Assembly (NCBI GenBank): GCA_002748415.1
Contig: PDSI01000141.1
Span: 1 to 43,647, forward strand
Source: Micrococcales bacterium
Lineage (GTDB): Bacteria > Actinomycetota > Actinomycetes > Actinomycetales > CAWJMD01
DNA: 43,647 bases
Direction of reading: 5' to 3'
Shown in pieces: positions 1 through 8,009 of this stretch. Positions within the stretch are counted from its first letter, which is position 1. Each line of letters begins with the position of its first letter. The notes beneath the pieces are model-generated. The model was given only the letters and a program-made list of their open reading frames with translations, ran no database searches and was not told the origin of the DNA. The position numbers and the translations under genes are program-made.

Positions 1-16
1 CGGTAGGCCGGATCCG

Positions 17-223
17 TCATGCGCGTACCCCCAGCACCGCGCGGTCCGGGGACAGACGGGTCAACGTGACCGGCACCGACAAGAACCCGTCGGGATTCTC
101 CACCGATAGACGGTCGGGTACACCGGGTTCCAACTCCACCTGCAAACCGCCCATGGTGGGCAACGACACACCACCAAAACGACGATGCACGACCAGCGTC
201 GGCTGCGAATCAAAGTACACCAT
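17..223 (-). CDS. Small hypothetical protein, 68 aa
   Basis: I do not recognise a family. The start chosen is the ATG at 223, about 8 nt behind a purine-rich GGAGGGGGTGGAG stretch that can act as ribosome binding site; a GTG directly after it is also possible. The reading frame stays open further upstream to 424, but that upstream part is Pro/Arg/Gly-rich and looks non-coding. The 68 residues are evenly mixed (beginning MVYFDSQPTLVVHRRFGG) with no membrane segment or signal peptide, consistent with a small soluble beta-rich protein. It lies in the same direction as the DUF3017-like gene upstream, 181 nt away. Third codon positions are less G/C-biased than in neighbours, which lowers confidence. 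Confidence 0.4.
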   Translation of the reverse strand: MVYFDSQPTLVVHRRFGGVSLPTMGGLQVELEPGVPDRLSVENPDGFLSVPVTLTRLSPDRAVLGVRA

Positions 224-404
224 TTCGCCCGCTCCACCCCCTCCAAGAGGGGAACCTCCACGATGCGAGGCGGGGCGTAGCGGCAATGGTAACCGGGGGT
301 GGCCGCGGCCTCGGAGCGGCCGATGGTTTGCGGAAACGGGGAGCCCACACACAAGACTCCAGGCCCACACCACCCCCGTGCACGCCGGACTGTTCGGCAG
401 TCTC

Positions 405-683
405 CTAGGCCGGGGCCAGGGCACACATCGCGGCCAGGCTGACGGCCAAGACCGCAGTCACGGTGGCGTCCCGGAGGCGATCACGCACCAAGAAGAGATT
501 GTTCGCGTCGAACACCCCGAACGCGCCGGCCGCGGACACCGCCGCAAGTGCCGTGGCCAAGAGGTACCCGGCGGCCCGGGCCTGTCCGCACCCACCCAGC
601 ACGGCGACCAGGAGGATCACCGCCGACACGACCAGGACCGGCCGGCCTGGGGTGGGATCCGTCGCTGGCGGTAGGTGAGACAT
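405..683 (-). CDS. DUF3017-like small membrane protein
   Basis: A 92-residue protein with three hydrophobic segments (about residues 17-32, 37-55 and 73-90) and a conserved-looking centre LFLVRDRLRDATVTAVLA. This matches my memory of DUF3017 proteins, whose second half carries a VRSR-x-DV-type motif before the last helix. DUF3017 genes commonly sit next to purH/folD/mdh in actinomycetes, and here the gene is about 730 nt downstream of purH on the same strand. The ATG at 683 was taken; a TTG at 692 would add three residues. No strong ribosome binding site is visible. Function is unknown; it is probably an inner-membrane protein. Confidence 0.6.
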   Translation of the reverse strand: MSHLPPATDPTPGRPVLVVSAVILLVAVLGGCGQARAAGYLLATALAAVSAAGAFGVFDANNLFLVRDRLRDATVTAVLAVSLAAMCALAPA

Positions 684-710
684 GATCAGCAACAGGCCGG
701 AAAGCCGCGG

Positions 711-1001
711 TCAGACATCTCGGACCTGGACCAAGCCACCTTCGTCGGTGAGCGCGTGGGCGTGCGTATCGTCGAACCAGTACCCACCCTCGCCCAGGTA
801 GCGGAACTTGACCGTGGCCCCGGCCGGGACGGTGATGGCTACACTGCGGGTCCCGTTGCTGCGCTTGCGCAAGATGTGCCGACCCGGGGTCCAGTCGTTG
901 AAGTCGCCGACCACGCTGACCGTTCCGGCAGGCTCCCCCGCCGGGAGCACGAACGTCACCTTGCGCTCGGCGCTGGTCGCGCCACGGGACTGCTTGATCA
1001 T
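711..1001 (-). CDS. CBM48 / isoamylase early-set domain protein
   Basis: A 96-residue protein that consists of almost nothing but an N-terminal isoamylase-type early-set (CBM48) beta-sandwich: VTFVLPAGEPAGTVSVVGDF, then NDWTPG, then a KFRYLGEGGYWFDD segment. These are the conserved strands and aromatic turn of the glycogen-binding fold also found in GlgB and AMPK beta subunits. Stand-alone versions are common in actinomycetes and usually start MIK, which supports the ATG at 1001. The frame also has an ATG at 1010 and stays open to 1037. No catalytic domain is attached, so binding to glycogen or trehalose-type glucan, or an adaptor role, is inference. The next gene on this strand, DUF3017-like, begins 27 nt after its stop. 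Confidence 0.85.
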   Translation of the reverse strand: MIKQSRGATSAERKVTFVLPAGEPAGTVSVVGDFNDWTPGRHILRKRSNGTRSVAITVPAGATVKFRYLGEGGYWFDDTHAHALTDEGGLVQVRDV

Positions 1002-1037
1002 GCCGTCCATTATCACCCAACCGAGCACTGTGCGCAT

Positions 1038-1056
1038 GCAGGCGGCTACCGCCTGC
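1038..1056. promoter_or_regulatory. 19-bp perfect dyad upstream of the CBM48 gene
   Basis: The arms GCAGGCGG and CCGCCTGC flank a CTA spacer. It ends 37 bp before the chosen start of the CBM48 gene on the minus strand. It could be an operator or a strong hairpin acting as terminator for transcripts from purH. No T tract is present. Which role applies is not decidable from sequence. Confidence 0.4.
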
Positions 1057-1278
1057 CAACAGTCGCCCTATCCGGCCTTATTCACCGACACAGACGGGCT
1101 CCGGTACCGGCGCATCGCGCACCGACGCTGCGGTGACCCGGCAGTTTTGGGGCTTCAGCTCGCGACCAGGTGCGGGGACCAGTTACTCCGGAGCCCGAAA
1201 GGGGCACCGCACACCGCGACCCGCGAATGGGTCATTGCGAACCCCCTGAGACGTCAAACCGGTCGTCCTGGACCCTCT

Positions 1279-1365
1279 GGCGCCGTTGAGGTACGTCGGG
1301 TAGCGGCGCGCCGGCGCCATACGTACCCTTACGGCGCCATAGGGTCCGATGTGGGCGGTACGGGC
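1279..1365 (-). repeat. Structured 87-bp intergenic repeat, copy A
   Basis: Read on the minus strand this 87-bp block aligns without gaps to 9849-9935 on the plus strand, about 75 of 87 positions identical by eye. It contains two hairpins: ACCCT/AGGGT enclosing GGCGCC (1325-1345) and GGCGC-CGGC-GCGCC (1305-1318). In copy B the outer pair of the first hairpin is C-G instead of A-T, a compensatory change. It lies 48 bp downstream of purH. Confidence 0.75.
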
Positions 1366-1413
1366 GGAGCGCATCGACGCGCCCATCACACCGCCAGCCG
1401 CGAACCACCCGGG

Positions 1414-3045
1414 CTAGTGGGCGAAATGTCTTGTTCCAGTGAGGTAGAGGCTGATCCCCGCGTCGTGCGCGGCCATGACGACCTCGTCGTCGCGCATCGA
1501 GCCGCCCGGTTGTACGACGGCACGCACCCCGGCATCGGTCAGCACGCGCAGGCCGTCCGGGAACGGGAAGAAGGCATCGGAGGCCGCCACCGAGCCGCGG
1601 GCCCGGTCCGCGCCCGCGCGCTGCACCGCCAGGCGAGCGGCGTCGACCCGGTTCACCTGCCCCATGCCCACGCCGACCGTGGCCCGGTCGGTGGCCAACA
1701 GGATGGCGTTGGACCGCACCGCCCGCACCGCCCGCCAGGCGAAGAGCAGATCCGCCAATGTGTCCTCGTCGACCGGTTCGCCTGCCGCCAGGTTCCAGCC
1801 CGCCGGGTCGTCGCCGGGGGCGTCCAACCGGTCACCGGCCTGTACCAGCATGCCGCCGCTGACCTGGCGCAACTCGCGTGGGTCCCGCCGATACCCGGCG
1901 GGCAGTTCCAGCAACCGCACGTTCTTCTTGCGGGTCAGATCGGTGTAGGCCTGCGGTTCGAACCCGGGAGCGACGATGACCTCGGTGAAGGTATCGGCCA
2001 ACTGATCGGCCATCGCGGCACTGACCGGGCGGTTGGCCGCCACCACGCCACCGAAGGCGGAGACCGGGTCGCAGTCGTTGGCCCGCCGGTGCGCGAGCGC
2101 GATGTCGGCGTCCTGATCGACAGTGGCCAGCCCGCACGGATTGCTGTGCTTGATCACCGCCACGGCGGGGTCGGCGAAGTCGTAGGCGGCCCGGATTGCG
2201 GCATCGGCATCGACATAGTTGTTGTAGGACATGGGTTTTCCGTGCAACAACACCGACTGAGCCAGCCCGGGCGACGCGTCGTGGGCGACGTACAGCGCGG
2301 CTTGCTGGTGCGGATTCTCCCCGTACCGCAGCACATCGGCCCGTTCCAGCGCCAGCCCCGCGAAGGCGGGCCAACCGGATTCGTCCGGGCTCAGCTCGTT
2401 CGCACACCAGGTCGCGACCGCGGTGTCGTAGCCGGCGGTGTGCGCGAACGCGTCGGCCGCCAGCCGGCGCCGCTGGTCCACGGTGAACCCGCCCTCCCGC
2501 ACGGCTGCCAGCAACTCCTGGTAGCGGGCCGGGTCGACCACGACGGCCACGCTGGCATGGTTCTTGGCGGCTGCCCGCACCATCGACGGACCGCCGATAT
2601 CGATCTTCTCGATGATCGACGGCTGATCGGCACCGGAGCGCACGGTCTCGGCGAACGGATACAGGTTGCACACCACCAGGTCGAAGCCGGCGATGCCCAT
2701 CTCATCCAGAGCCTGAACATGGGCGGGATTGGTGCGGTCGGCCAACAGTCCCGCGTGCACGGCCGGGTGCAGCGTCTTCACGCGCCCGTCCAGGCACTCA
2801 CCGAAACCGGTCAGTTCCTCCACCGTGGAGACCTCGACACCGGCGTCCGCGATAGCGCGCGCGGACTGCCCGGTGGAGACGATGCGCACACCCGCGGCCC
2901 GCAGCCCGGCGGCAAGCTCGGCCAGACCGGTCTTGTCATACACGCTGATCAGCGCCCTCGTGATCGGCAGACGTGCCGCAGACTGCGGCGGCGCAGCCCC
3001 CTGCGACTCGGCCGTGCCCTGCGGGCCGGTGGGGTTCTTGGTCAC
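1414..3045 (-). CDS. purH: Bifunctional AICAR transformylase / IMP cyclohydrolase PurH
   Basis: PurH catalyses the last two steps of de novo IMP synthesis: formylation of AICAR with 10-formyl-THF, and ring closure of FAICAR to IMP. The 543-residue product has the usual length and order. The MGS-like cyclohydrolase domain is about residues 28-160 ([46 protein letters not shown]). The transformylase domain follows, with the KHSNPCG signature, [26 protein letters not shown] and [10 protein letters not shown]. The start is GTG at 3045, which overlaps the purN stop by 4 bp (GTGA), so translation is probably coupled. The first 25 residues are a Pro/Ala/Gln-rich extension before the conserved core. 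folD does not follow purH here. Confidence 0.98.
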   Translation of the reverse strand: MTKNPTGPQGTAESQGAAPPQSAARLPITRALISVYDKTGLAELAAGLRAAGVRIVSTGQSARAIADAGVEVSTVEELTGFGECLDGRVKTLHPAVHAGLLADRTNPAHVQALDEMGIAGFDLVVCNLYPFAETVRSGADQPSIIEKIDIGGPSMVRAAAKNHASVAVVVDPARYQELLAAVREGGFTVDQRRRLAADAFAHTAGYDTAVATWCANELSPDESGWPAFAGLALERADVLRYGENPHQQAALYVAHDASPGLAQSVLLHGKPMSYNNYVDADAAIRAAYDFADPAVAVIKHSNPCGLATVDQDADIALAHRRANDCDPVSAFGGVVAANRPVSAAMADQLADTFTEVIVAPGFEPQAYTDLTRKKNVRLLELPAGYRRDPRELRQVSGGMLVQAGDRLDAPGDDPAGWNLAAGEPVDEDTLADLLFAWRAVRAVRSNAILLATDRATVGVGMGQVNRVDAARLAVQRAGADRARGSVAASDAFFPFPDGLRVLTDAGVRAVVQPGGSMRDDEVVMAAHDAGISLYLTGTRHFAH

Positions 3046-3692
3046 GGCATAGTCACCTTTCGTCGTTGTGGGTCCAGCTGCACCGTCCACCCGGTGCGGG
3101 CCATCGCAGCCAGATTGCGGACCATCATCTCGCGTTCGACCTGCTTGATCCGCTCGTGCAGCCGGTCCACGGTGTCCTCGGCCAGCACCGGCACGGTGCG
3201 CTGATCGATGATCGGCCCGGTGTCGGTACCGGAATCGACGATGAACAGGGTGGCACCGCTGACGGTGACCCCGTAGGCCAGCGCATCGGCCGGGCCGTGC
3301 ATACCGGGGAAGGCGGGCAGCAGCGCCGGATGCGTGTTGAGCACCCGGTGCTCGAAGGCGTCCAGCAGAGCCGGACCGACCAGCCGCATGAAGCCGGCGA
3401 GCACCACCAGGTCGGGCTGGGCAGCACACAGCCGGGCGGTGAGCGCCTCGTCCCAGGATGCCCGGTCCGGGTGGTCGGCGACCTCGACGGTGAAGGTGTC
3501 GACGCCGGCCGTGCGGGCCCGGTCCAGCGCGGGCGCGTCCCGGCGGTCGGCGCCGACGACGACCACGTGCAACGGGTCACCGGCATCCAGCACCGACTGC
3601 AGGATGGTCCCGGCGCCGGAGGCCAGGACGGCAACGCGGGCGTGCGGGTGCCCCGGTCGCACGGGTGGGGGAATGTGCTGGCTGGCTGGCAC
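3042..3692 (-). CDS. purN: Phosphoribosylglycinamide formyltransferase PurN
   Basis: PurN transfers a formyl group from 10-formyl-THF to GAR in purine synthesis. The 216-residue protein shows [20 protein letters not shown] near residue 20, the catalytic region [15 protein letters not shown], and [18 protein letters not shown] with the conserved aspartate late in the fold. The GTG at 3692 was chosen because it precedes the conserved core by about 18 residues and lies exactly 7 nt downstream of a TAGGGT -10 box, which suggests a leaderless mRNA. It is the first gene of a purN-purH operon with a 4-bp overlap. Confidence 0.97.
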   Translation of the reverse strand: MPASQHIPPPVRPGHPHARVAVLASGAGTILQSVLDAGDPLHVVVVGADRRDAPALDRARTAGVDTFTVEVADHPDRASWDEALTARLCAAQPDLVVLAGFMRLVGPALLDAFEHRVLNTHPALLPAFPGMHGPADALAYGVTVSGATLFIVDSGTDTGPIIDQRTVPVLAEDTVDRLHERIKQVEREMMVRNLAAMARTGWTVQLDPQRRKVTMP

Positions 3693-3699
3693 GTGGACA

Positions 3700-3705
3700 A
3701 CCCTA
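3700..3705 (-). promoter_or_regulatory. -10 box for leaderless purN transcript
   Basis: TAGGGT on the minus strand fits the actinobacterial TANNNT -10 pattern. Seven nucleotides separate it from the GTG start of purN, so the first transcribed base should be the start codon itself. No good -35 hexamer is visible 17 bp upstream. Confidence 0.5.
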
Positions 3706-3860
3706 GCCGGGCCGCCCGGTTCCCGCGCTGCCAATGACGCGATCGCATACCCCTGCGATTGCCCGGCCGGAACCCATCGTGGCGAACACTGCACCGGTCG
3801 CAATATCCCGGATACCGCTGCCGGCCGTACCCGCAGCCACCACCGCATGGTCGCTATTTG

Positions 3861-3889
3861 TTGGACAATGCGTAATCGGGGTGTAGCTT
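3861..3889 (+). promoter_or_regulatory. Promoter of the polysaccharide operon
   Basis: TTGGAC at 3861-3866 and TAGCTT at 3884-3889 are separated by exactly 17 bp, a good housekeeping sigma-factor arrangement. Predicted transcription start is near 3896, giving a leader of about 45 nt before the ATG at 3941. The surrounding sequence is visibly AT-richer than neighbouring genes. Confidence 0.6.
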
Positions 3890-3940
3890 GCTACCGGACA
3901 GAATTTCTTCCCCGTAAACCGCGAAGGCAACACTGTCACA

Positions 3941-4750
3941 ATGACTCAGAACGCACTGCGTATCGACGCACTCGATTCCCCATCGAAGCGCTACTATCCG
4001 CCGCTGCACCGTATCCGCACGTTGCCGACGGACAACGACTACAGCGCAACGGAAACCCGCGAAACCGTTGCCACCCAACCAACCCCCGAAGCTACTCAAA
4101 CGGTCAAAAACCCCTCGCTTTCGCCACCGTACGCAGTCGAAAGCATGCGCTGGGTTACTAATTTGAACGCGAACATCGGCGGGCGTTTCCTTCTTGCCAC
4201 CGTCGCCAGTGTGATTTTCACCGCTCCTATTGTGGCGACCACGGTCAATCCCGCCGCGGTGTGGGGCACGCCGGTAGCATTGGTGGCGGGCTTTGCCTTG
4301 GCAGCCAGCCTCGTCAGGCCGTGGCGCCCAAGGCCACCGGTTCACGATCGGCAACTCGATGTTATTCTGGCGGTCCCATTCATCAGTTTGGCGGCATGGA
4401 TGTTGCTGTGGTGGCCACTGATTGACGAGCGCCGCACTCCGACCGACGCCGGCATCGTCACCGTGGTCGCTTTCACGGCCGCCGTCGTGCTGTTGGTGCT
4501 GGGCACCCGCACCGCCGGGCAGCTGAGCCCGGCACTGCTACCCGGTCTGGTCGCGCTGCCGAGCTTGGCTACCAACGGGTGGCTGGTGCTGTCGGCGATC
4601 GCGGTCAGCGGCTGGCTGATGTTCCGGCGCAGCGAACACCCGACCCGGGCGCAGCAGATCCACCTGCCGGCCTGCGAACGGGCCTGGGTCACCGTCGTGG
4701 TGCTGGGATCACTGACGCTGACACTGAGCTTGGTGGACTTACTCAGATGA
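3941..4750 (+). CDS. Polytopic membrane protein, first gene of polysaccharide operon
   Basis: A 269-residue protein with a Thr/Pro/Gln-rich hydrophilic N-terminal stretch of about 68 residues and then about six to seven hydrophobic segments between residues 78 and 268. An internal ATG at 4145 would remove the N-terminal stretch, but the promoter spacing favours 3941. The segment RQLDVILAVPFISLAAWMLL followed by a VLLVLGTR helix resembles the first membrane half of exosortase/archaeosortase proteins, but the catalytic ACSG-type cysteine motif is absent and the protein is short, so this is a weak similarity only. It ends in a 4-bp ATGA overlap with the GT2 synthase, so a role in export or assembly of that enzyme's product is likely. 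Confidence 0.78.
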   Translation: MTQNALRIDALDSPSKRYYPPLHRIRTLPTDNDYSATETRETVATQPTPEATQTVKNPSLSPPYAVESMRWVTNLNANIGGRFLLATVASVIFTAPIVATTVNPAAVWGTPVALVAGFALAASLVRPWRPRPPVHDRQLDVILAVPFISLAAWMLLWWPLIDERRTPTDAGIVTVVAFTAAVVLLVLGTRTAGQLSPALLPGLVALPSLATNGWLVLSAIAVSGWLMFRRSEHPTRAQQIHLPACERAWVTVVVLGSLTLTLSLVDLLR

Positions 4751-6246
4751 GTACGCCGATCGAGCAGCACTGGAGGCCGGCGCCGGCCGACGGGCAAGAC
4801 CTAGCCGCCGCCGCCGAGCAGGACAAGGTTCGCTGGAGCGTGGAAGGGCTGGAGGCGATCGCCCCACAGTTCAGCGCCAGGGTGGCGTTCCAGTTGCGGC
4901 AGCGGATGATCGGCTGGGTCGTGGCCGTCAGCTTGGTGGTCGGGCTGCTGGTCTGGCCACAAACAACCCTCAGGCTGACCATCGGTCTGGTCAGCCTGGG
5001 CTATCTGGCCATTCTCTGCTATCGCATCACGTTGGTGATCCGCGGCCAGCAAGGCACCCAGATGGTACGGATCAGCGATGCGGCCGCGCGGCTGATCCCG
5101 GACTGCGACCTGCCTGTCTACACCGTCCTCGTCCCCGCGTACCGGGAGCCCGAAGTCATCGGCAAGGTCATCTCGGCCATGCGCAACCTGGAGTACCCGC
5201 AAGACCGCCTCGACGTGCGGCTGATGCTGGAGGCCGACGACGAGCAGACCATCCAGGCGGCCCGGGCAGCCCTGCCAGCCGCATCGATCAGCATGGTCCT
5301 CGTACCACCGGCCGAGCCGCGCACCAAACCCAAGGCGTGCAACTACGGTCTCCTGGACTCCCCCGGTGAGTTCGTCACCATCTTCGATGCGGAGGACAAG
5401 CCTGAGCCGCTGCAGCTGCGCCGCGCGGTGACCGCGCTGCGCCGGCTGGGCCCTCAATACGCCTGCGTGCAGGCCCAGCTCAGCTACTTCAACGCCCACC
5501 AGAACATCATCACCAAGTGGTTCACGGTGGAGTACGCGAACTGGTTCCGCCTGTTGCTGCCTGGGTTGGTCTCGGTGGGCGCCCCGTTGCCGCTGGGCGG
5601 CACCAGCAACCACTTCCATGCCAACGTGCTGCGCTCGGTCGGCGCGTGGGACGCCTTCAACGTCACCGAGGACGCCGACCTCGGCATCCGGCTCAGCCGG
5701 CTCGGCTACCAGGTCGGGGTGCTGGACTCGGTCACCCTGGAAGAGGCCAACAGCGACTTCATCAACTGGGTCAAGCAGCGCAGCCGCTGGTACAAGGGGT
5801 ACCTGCAGACCTGGCTGGTGCACATGCGCCAACCGGTCAGCACTCATCGGGAGCTGGGCTGGAAGGGTGTGCTGGGCCTGCACCTGTTCATCCTGGGCAC
5901 ACCGCTGTCGGCGGTGCTGAACCCCGTCTTCTGGGCGCTGACTGTCGTCTGGTTCGTACAGCAGCCGCAGTGGCTGCAATCGTTGTTCACCGGTTGGGTG
6001 TACTACATCGCCCTGATCTGCCTGGTCGGCGGCAACGCTGCGGTGGTGTATATGAACGTGCTGACCGTGCGGGTGTCCGACAAGCCGGAACTGTTGTTCG
6101 CCGCCCTCACCACCCCGCTGTACTGGGTGATGATGAGCCTGGCCGGGGTGAAGGCCGCCTATCAGCTGATCTGCCAGCCCTCGTACTGGGAAAAGACCAC
6201 GCACGGCCTCTTCGGTCCCAACGACACGGCCAAGGTGAGCACATGA
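4747..6246 (+). CDS. Processive family 2 glycosyltransferase (cellulose-synthase-like)
   Basis: This 499-residue membrane enzyme should polymerise a sugar from a nucleotide-sugar donor and extrude it across the membrane. Two helices at about 54-95 precede the cytosolic GT-A domain. The full D,D,D,QxxRW set is present: EADDE at 162-166, DAED at 214-217, TEDAD at 307-311 and QRSRW at 344-348. Further helices follow at about 370-470. The PVYTVLVPAYREPEVI start of the domain and the FDAEDKPEP motif are closest to the XagB/BcsA-like branch that makes beta-glucans. There is no PilZ domain, so direct c-di-GMP control is not indicated. It overlaps both neighbours by ATGA, giving a three-gene coupled operon. 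Confidence 0.93.
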   Translation: MSTPIEQHWRPAPADGQDLAAAAEQDKVRWSVEGLEAIAPQFSARVAFQLRQRMIGWVVAVSLVVGLLVWPQTTLRLTIGLVSLGYLAILCYRITLVIRGQQGTQMVRISDAAARLIPDCDLPVYTVLVPAYREPEVIGKVISAMRNLEYPQDRLDVRLMLEADDEQTIQAARAALPAASISMVLVPPAEPRTKPKACNYGLLDSPGEFVTIFDAEDKPEPLQLRRAVTALRRLGPQYACVQAQLSYFNAHQNIITKWFTVEYANWFRLLLPGLVSVGAPLPLGGTSNHFHANVLRSVGAWDAFNVTEDADLGIRLSRLGYQVGVLDSVTLEEANSDFINWVKQRSRWYKGYLQTWLVHMRQPVSTHRELGWKGVLGLHLFILGTPLSAVLNPVFWALTVVWFVQQPQWLQSLFTGWVYYIALICLVGGNAAVVYMNVLTVRVSDKPELLFAALTTPLYWVMMSLAGVKAAYQLICQPSYWEKTTHGLFGPNDTAKVST

Positions 6247-8009
6247 GCCGCCACCCGCGGACCGTCCCCGCCGTGAGCCGGACCGCGCCCCGACACGGCC
6301 AGGCCGCCCACGAACCATTGGGGTATTTCGACCTTTCCGGTTCCGGCAAACCGGCCCTGGTGCCGCGCCGGGTGCAGCGCGCCCTTACCCCCTGGTGGCG
6401 CCGGGATGTGCTGTGGTTCTCCGCGCTCGCCGCGCTGGTGTACGGGCTGACCGCAGTCATCCTGGCCGCCAACAGTATTCACTTCGCCGACGCCTACAGC
6501 CGGGTGGCCAGTGCCTACGCTGCCGTGGCCGGGCGCGATCCGCATCTACCGGCCATCGGCTTCGTGTGGAACCCGCTGCCCACCTTGAGCGCCATCGCGC
6601 TGCTTCCACTGTCGGCGGTCTGGCCCGCGGTGACTGGGTACGCACTGGCCGGTGGGTTCGTCTCGGCGCTGAGCATGGCCGGTGCGGTGACGCTCGTCGC
6701 CCGGTCCCTGCGTCAGCTGTTGGTGCCCACCACGTGGCGCCGGATTCTGACGGGGCTGTGCGCGATACAGCCGATGATCCTGCTCTACGCCGGCAACGGC
6801 ATGAGCGAGGCGATGATGCTGTGCTGGCTGATGATGACCATCACCGGCCTCATCGACTGGGTTCAGAACCCCCGTCCGGCCCCGCTCATGCTGGCGGGCC
6901 TCGGCCTGGGCCTAACCTACCTGACCCGGTATGAAGCAGTAGCCCCGGCTCTGGCCGTCACTGCGTTCGTCGGCTACGTCAGCTGGGCGCGCGCCGACGG
7001 TGGCCGCTCGTACCGGTTGCACACCGCAATCGCCGATGCGGCGCTGGTGGCGTTGCCGGCAGCGTTCACCTTCGGCGCGTGGGCGGCGCTCAGCAAGTCG
7101 CTGGTCAACCAGTGGTTCGCCACCTTCAGCTCGGAGTACGGCAACTCTGCCCAGGTGCAGCGCCGGTTGGCCATCAACGAGCAGGAGATCGGCGGCAACC
7201 TGGCGGAGACTGCCGGCTTCCTGATCCACCAACTGTTCATCCTGAGCCCGCTGCTGTTACCCATCCTGCTCGTCGCCGTGGTCGCCGCCGTACGGTCCCG
7301 GCAGCTCACCGCGGCGGTTCCGTTGTTGGTGCTGGGCAGCGTCCTGTTGTTCGACAATGCGGTAACACTTTCCGGGAACTCACTGGGCTGGCTGCGATTC
7401 CAGATCGCCGTCATCCCGTTGACGGTGTTCGCCGCCGGTATCGCGCTCGTGGGCCTGCAGCGATCGCTGGAGCTGTCCGCAGACCCCACCGGACGGCGCG
7501 CCCCGGTCACCCTGGCGGTGATGCTCAGCCTGCTGGCCATGGTCGCCGCCGCAATTCCCTGGCAGATGCAAACCCTGACCAACCACAGCGGCACGCTGGC
7601 GCGGGAGGAGCAGTACATGCTCAAGTCATGGCTGAATCCCGCCGCGGCCAACCCGCAGGACCACGCGGCCAGGCAGCTGTTCACCACCGAACGGGAGATC
7701 GCCGGTTACCTCGACGATCTGAACCTACCGGAGGGCAGCGTGCTCACCGACACCGCGTACAGCTATTCGGTGGTTCTGGCCAGCCGTCACCCCACCCAGT
7801 TCGTCATCACCTCGGACCGGGATTTCACCCAGTCGGTACAGCAACCCCGCCAGAACGGTGTGCAGTACTTCCTGGTAGCCGACTACGGCGGCGCGGATGC
7901 GGTTCGCACCCACTACCCGGATCTGCTCAACGACGGCGCCGGCATCGCTACCTTGCAGAAGCGATGGGACGCCTACCTGGGCACCTGGAGCTTGTACCAC
8001 GTGCCCTAG
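6243..8009 (+). CDS. GT39/ArnT-like integral membrane glycosyltransferase
   Basis: A 588-residue polytopic protein of the GT-C fold. A cytosolic N-terminus of about 60 residues is followed by roughly ten or more helices and a soluble C-terminal domain from about residue 455. The first external loop carries HFADAYSRVASAYAAVAGRD, the usual place of the catalytic aspartate in PMT/ArnT-type enzymes, which use polyprenyl-phosphate sugars. Substrate cannot be read from sequence. The ATG overlaps the GT2 stop (ATGA), so it should act with the synthase, for example adding side groups or priming the chain. Its stop overlaps the tail of the convergent glycosidase gene by 4 bp, leaving no room for a terminator between them. 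Confidence 0.87.
   Translation: MSRHPRTVPAVSRTAPRHGQAAHEPLGYFDLSGSGKPALVPRRVQRALTPWWRRDVLWFSALAALVYGLTAVILAANSIHFADAYSRVASAYAAVAGRDPHLPAIGFVWNPLPTLSAIALLPLSAVWPAVTGYALAGGFVSALSMAGAVTLVARSLRQLLVPTTWRRILTGLCAIQPMILLYAGNGMSEAMMLCWLMMTITGLIDWVQNPRPAPLMLAGLGLGLTYLTRYEAVAPALAVTAFVGYVSWARADGGRSYRLHTAIADAALVALPAAFTFGAWAALSKSLVNQWFATFSSEYGNSAQVQRRLAINEQEIGGNLAETAGFLIHQLFILSPLLLPILLVAVVAAVRSRQLTAAVPLLVLGSVLLFDNAVTLSGNSLGWLRFQIAVIPLTVFAAGIALVGLQRSLELSADPTGRRAPVTLAVMLSLLAMVAAAIPWQMQTLTNHSGTLAREEQYMLKSWLNPAAANPQDHAARQLFTTEREIAGYLDDLNLPEGSVLTDTAYSYSVVLASRHPTQFVITSDRDFTQSVQQPRQNGVQYFLVADYGGADAVRTHYPDLLNDGAGIATLQKRWDAYLGTWSLYHVP

Larger units (their letters stand above)
1002..1413. other. 412-nt intergenic region between purH and the CBM48 gene
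   Basis: I see no convincing gene here. It contains a perfect 8-bp dyad, GCAGGCGG-CTA-CCGCCTGC, at 1038-1056 just upstream of the CBM48 gene, and one copy of the 87-bp structured intergenic repeat at 1279-1365 described separately. A short minus-strand frame at 1183-1389 exists only because it reads through the repeat. No T-rich tract follows purH, so its terminator is not obvious unless the hairpins of the repeat play that role. Confidence 0.6.

Noticed and set aside
1183..1389. 68-residue minus-strand ORF downstream of purH
   Set aside because: It reads through the 87-bp structured repeat; a similar translation appears at copy B, caused by the repeat, not by a conserved gene.
1950..1970. 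GGTTCGAACCC resembling a tRNA T-loop
   Set aside because: It lies inside purH on conserved codons and there is no cloverleaf around it.
808..3204. 798-residue open frame opposite purH
   Set aside because: Its product is Arg/Gly/His/Val-rich with no domain; purH on the other strand is certain. It is an antisense frame kept open by high third-position GC.
4801..6318. 505-residue open frame opposite the GT2 synthase
   Set aside because: Rich in Gln, His, Asp and Arg in shadow-like order; the GT2 motifs are on the plus strand.
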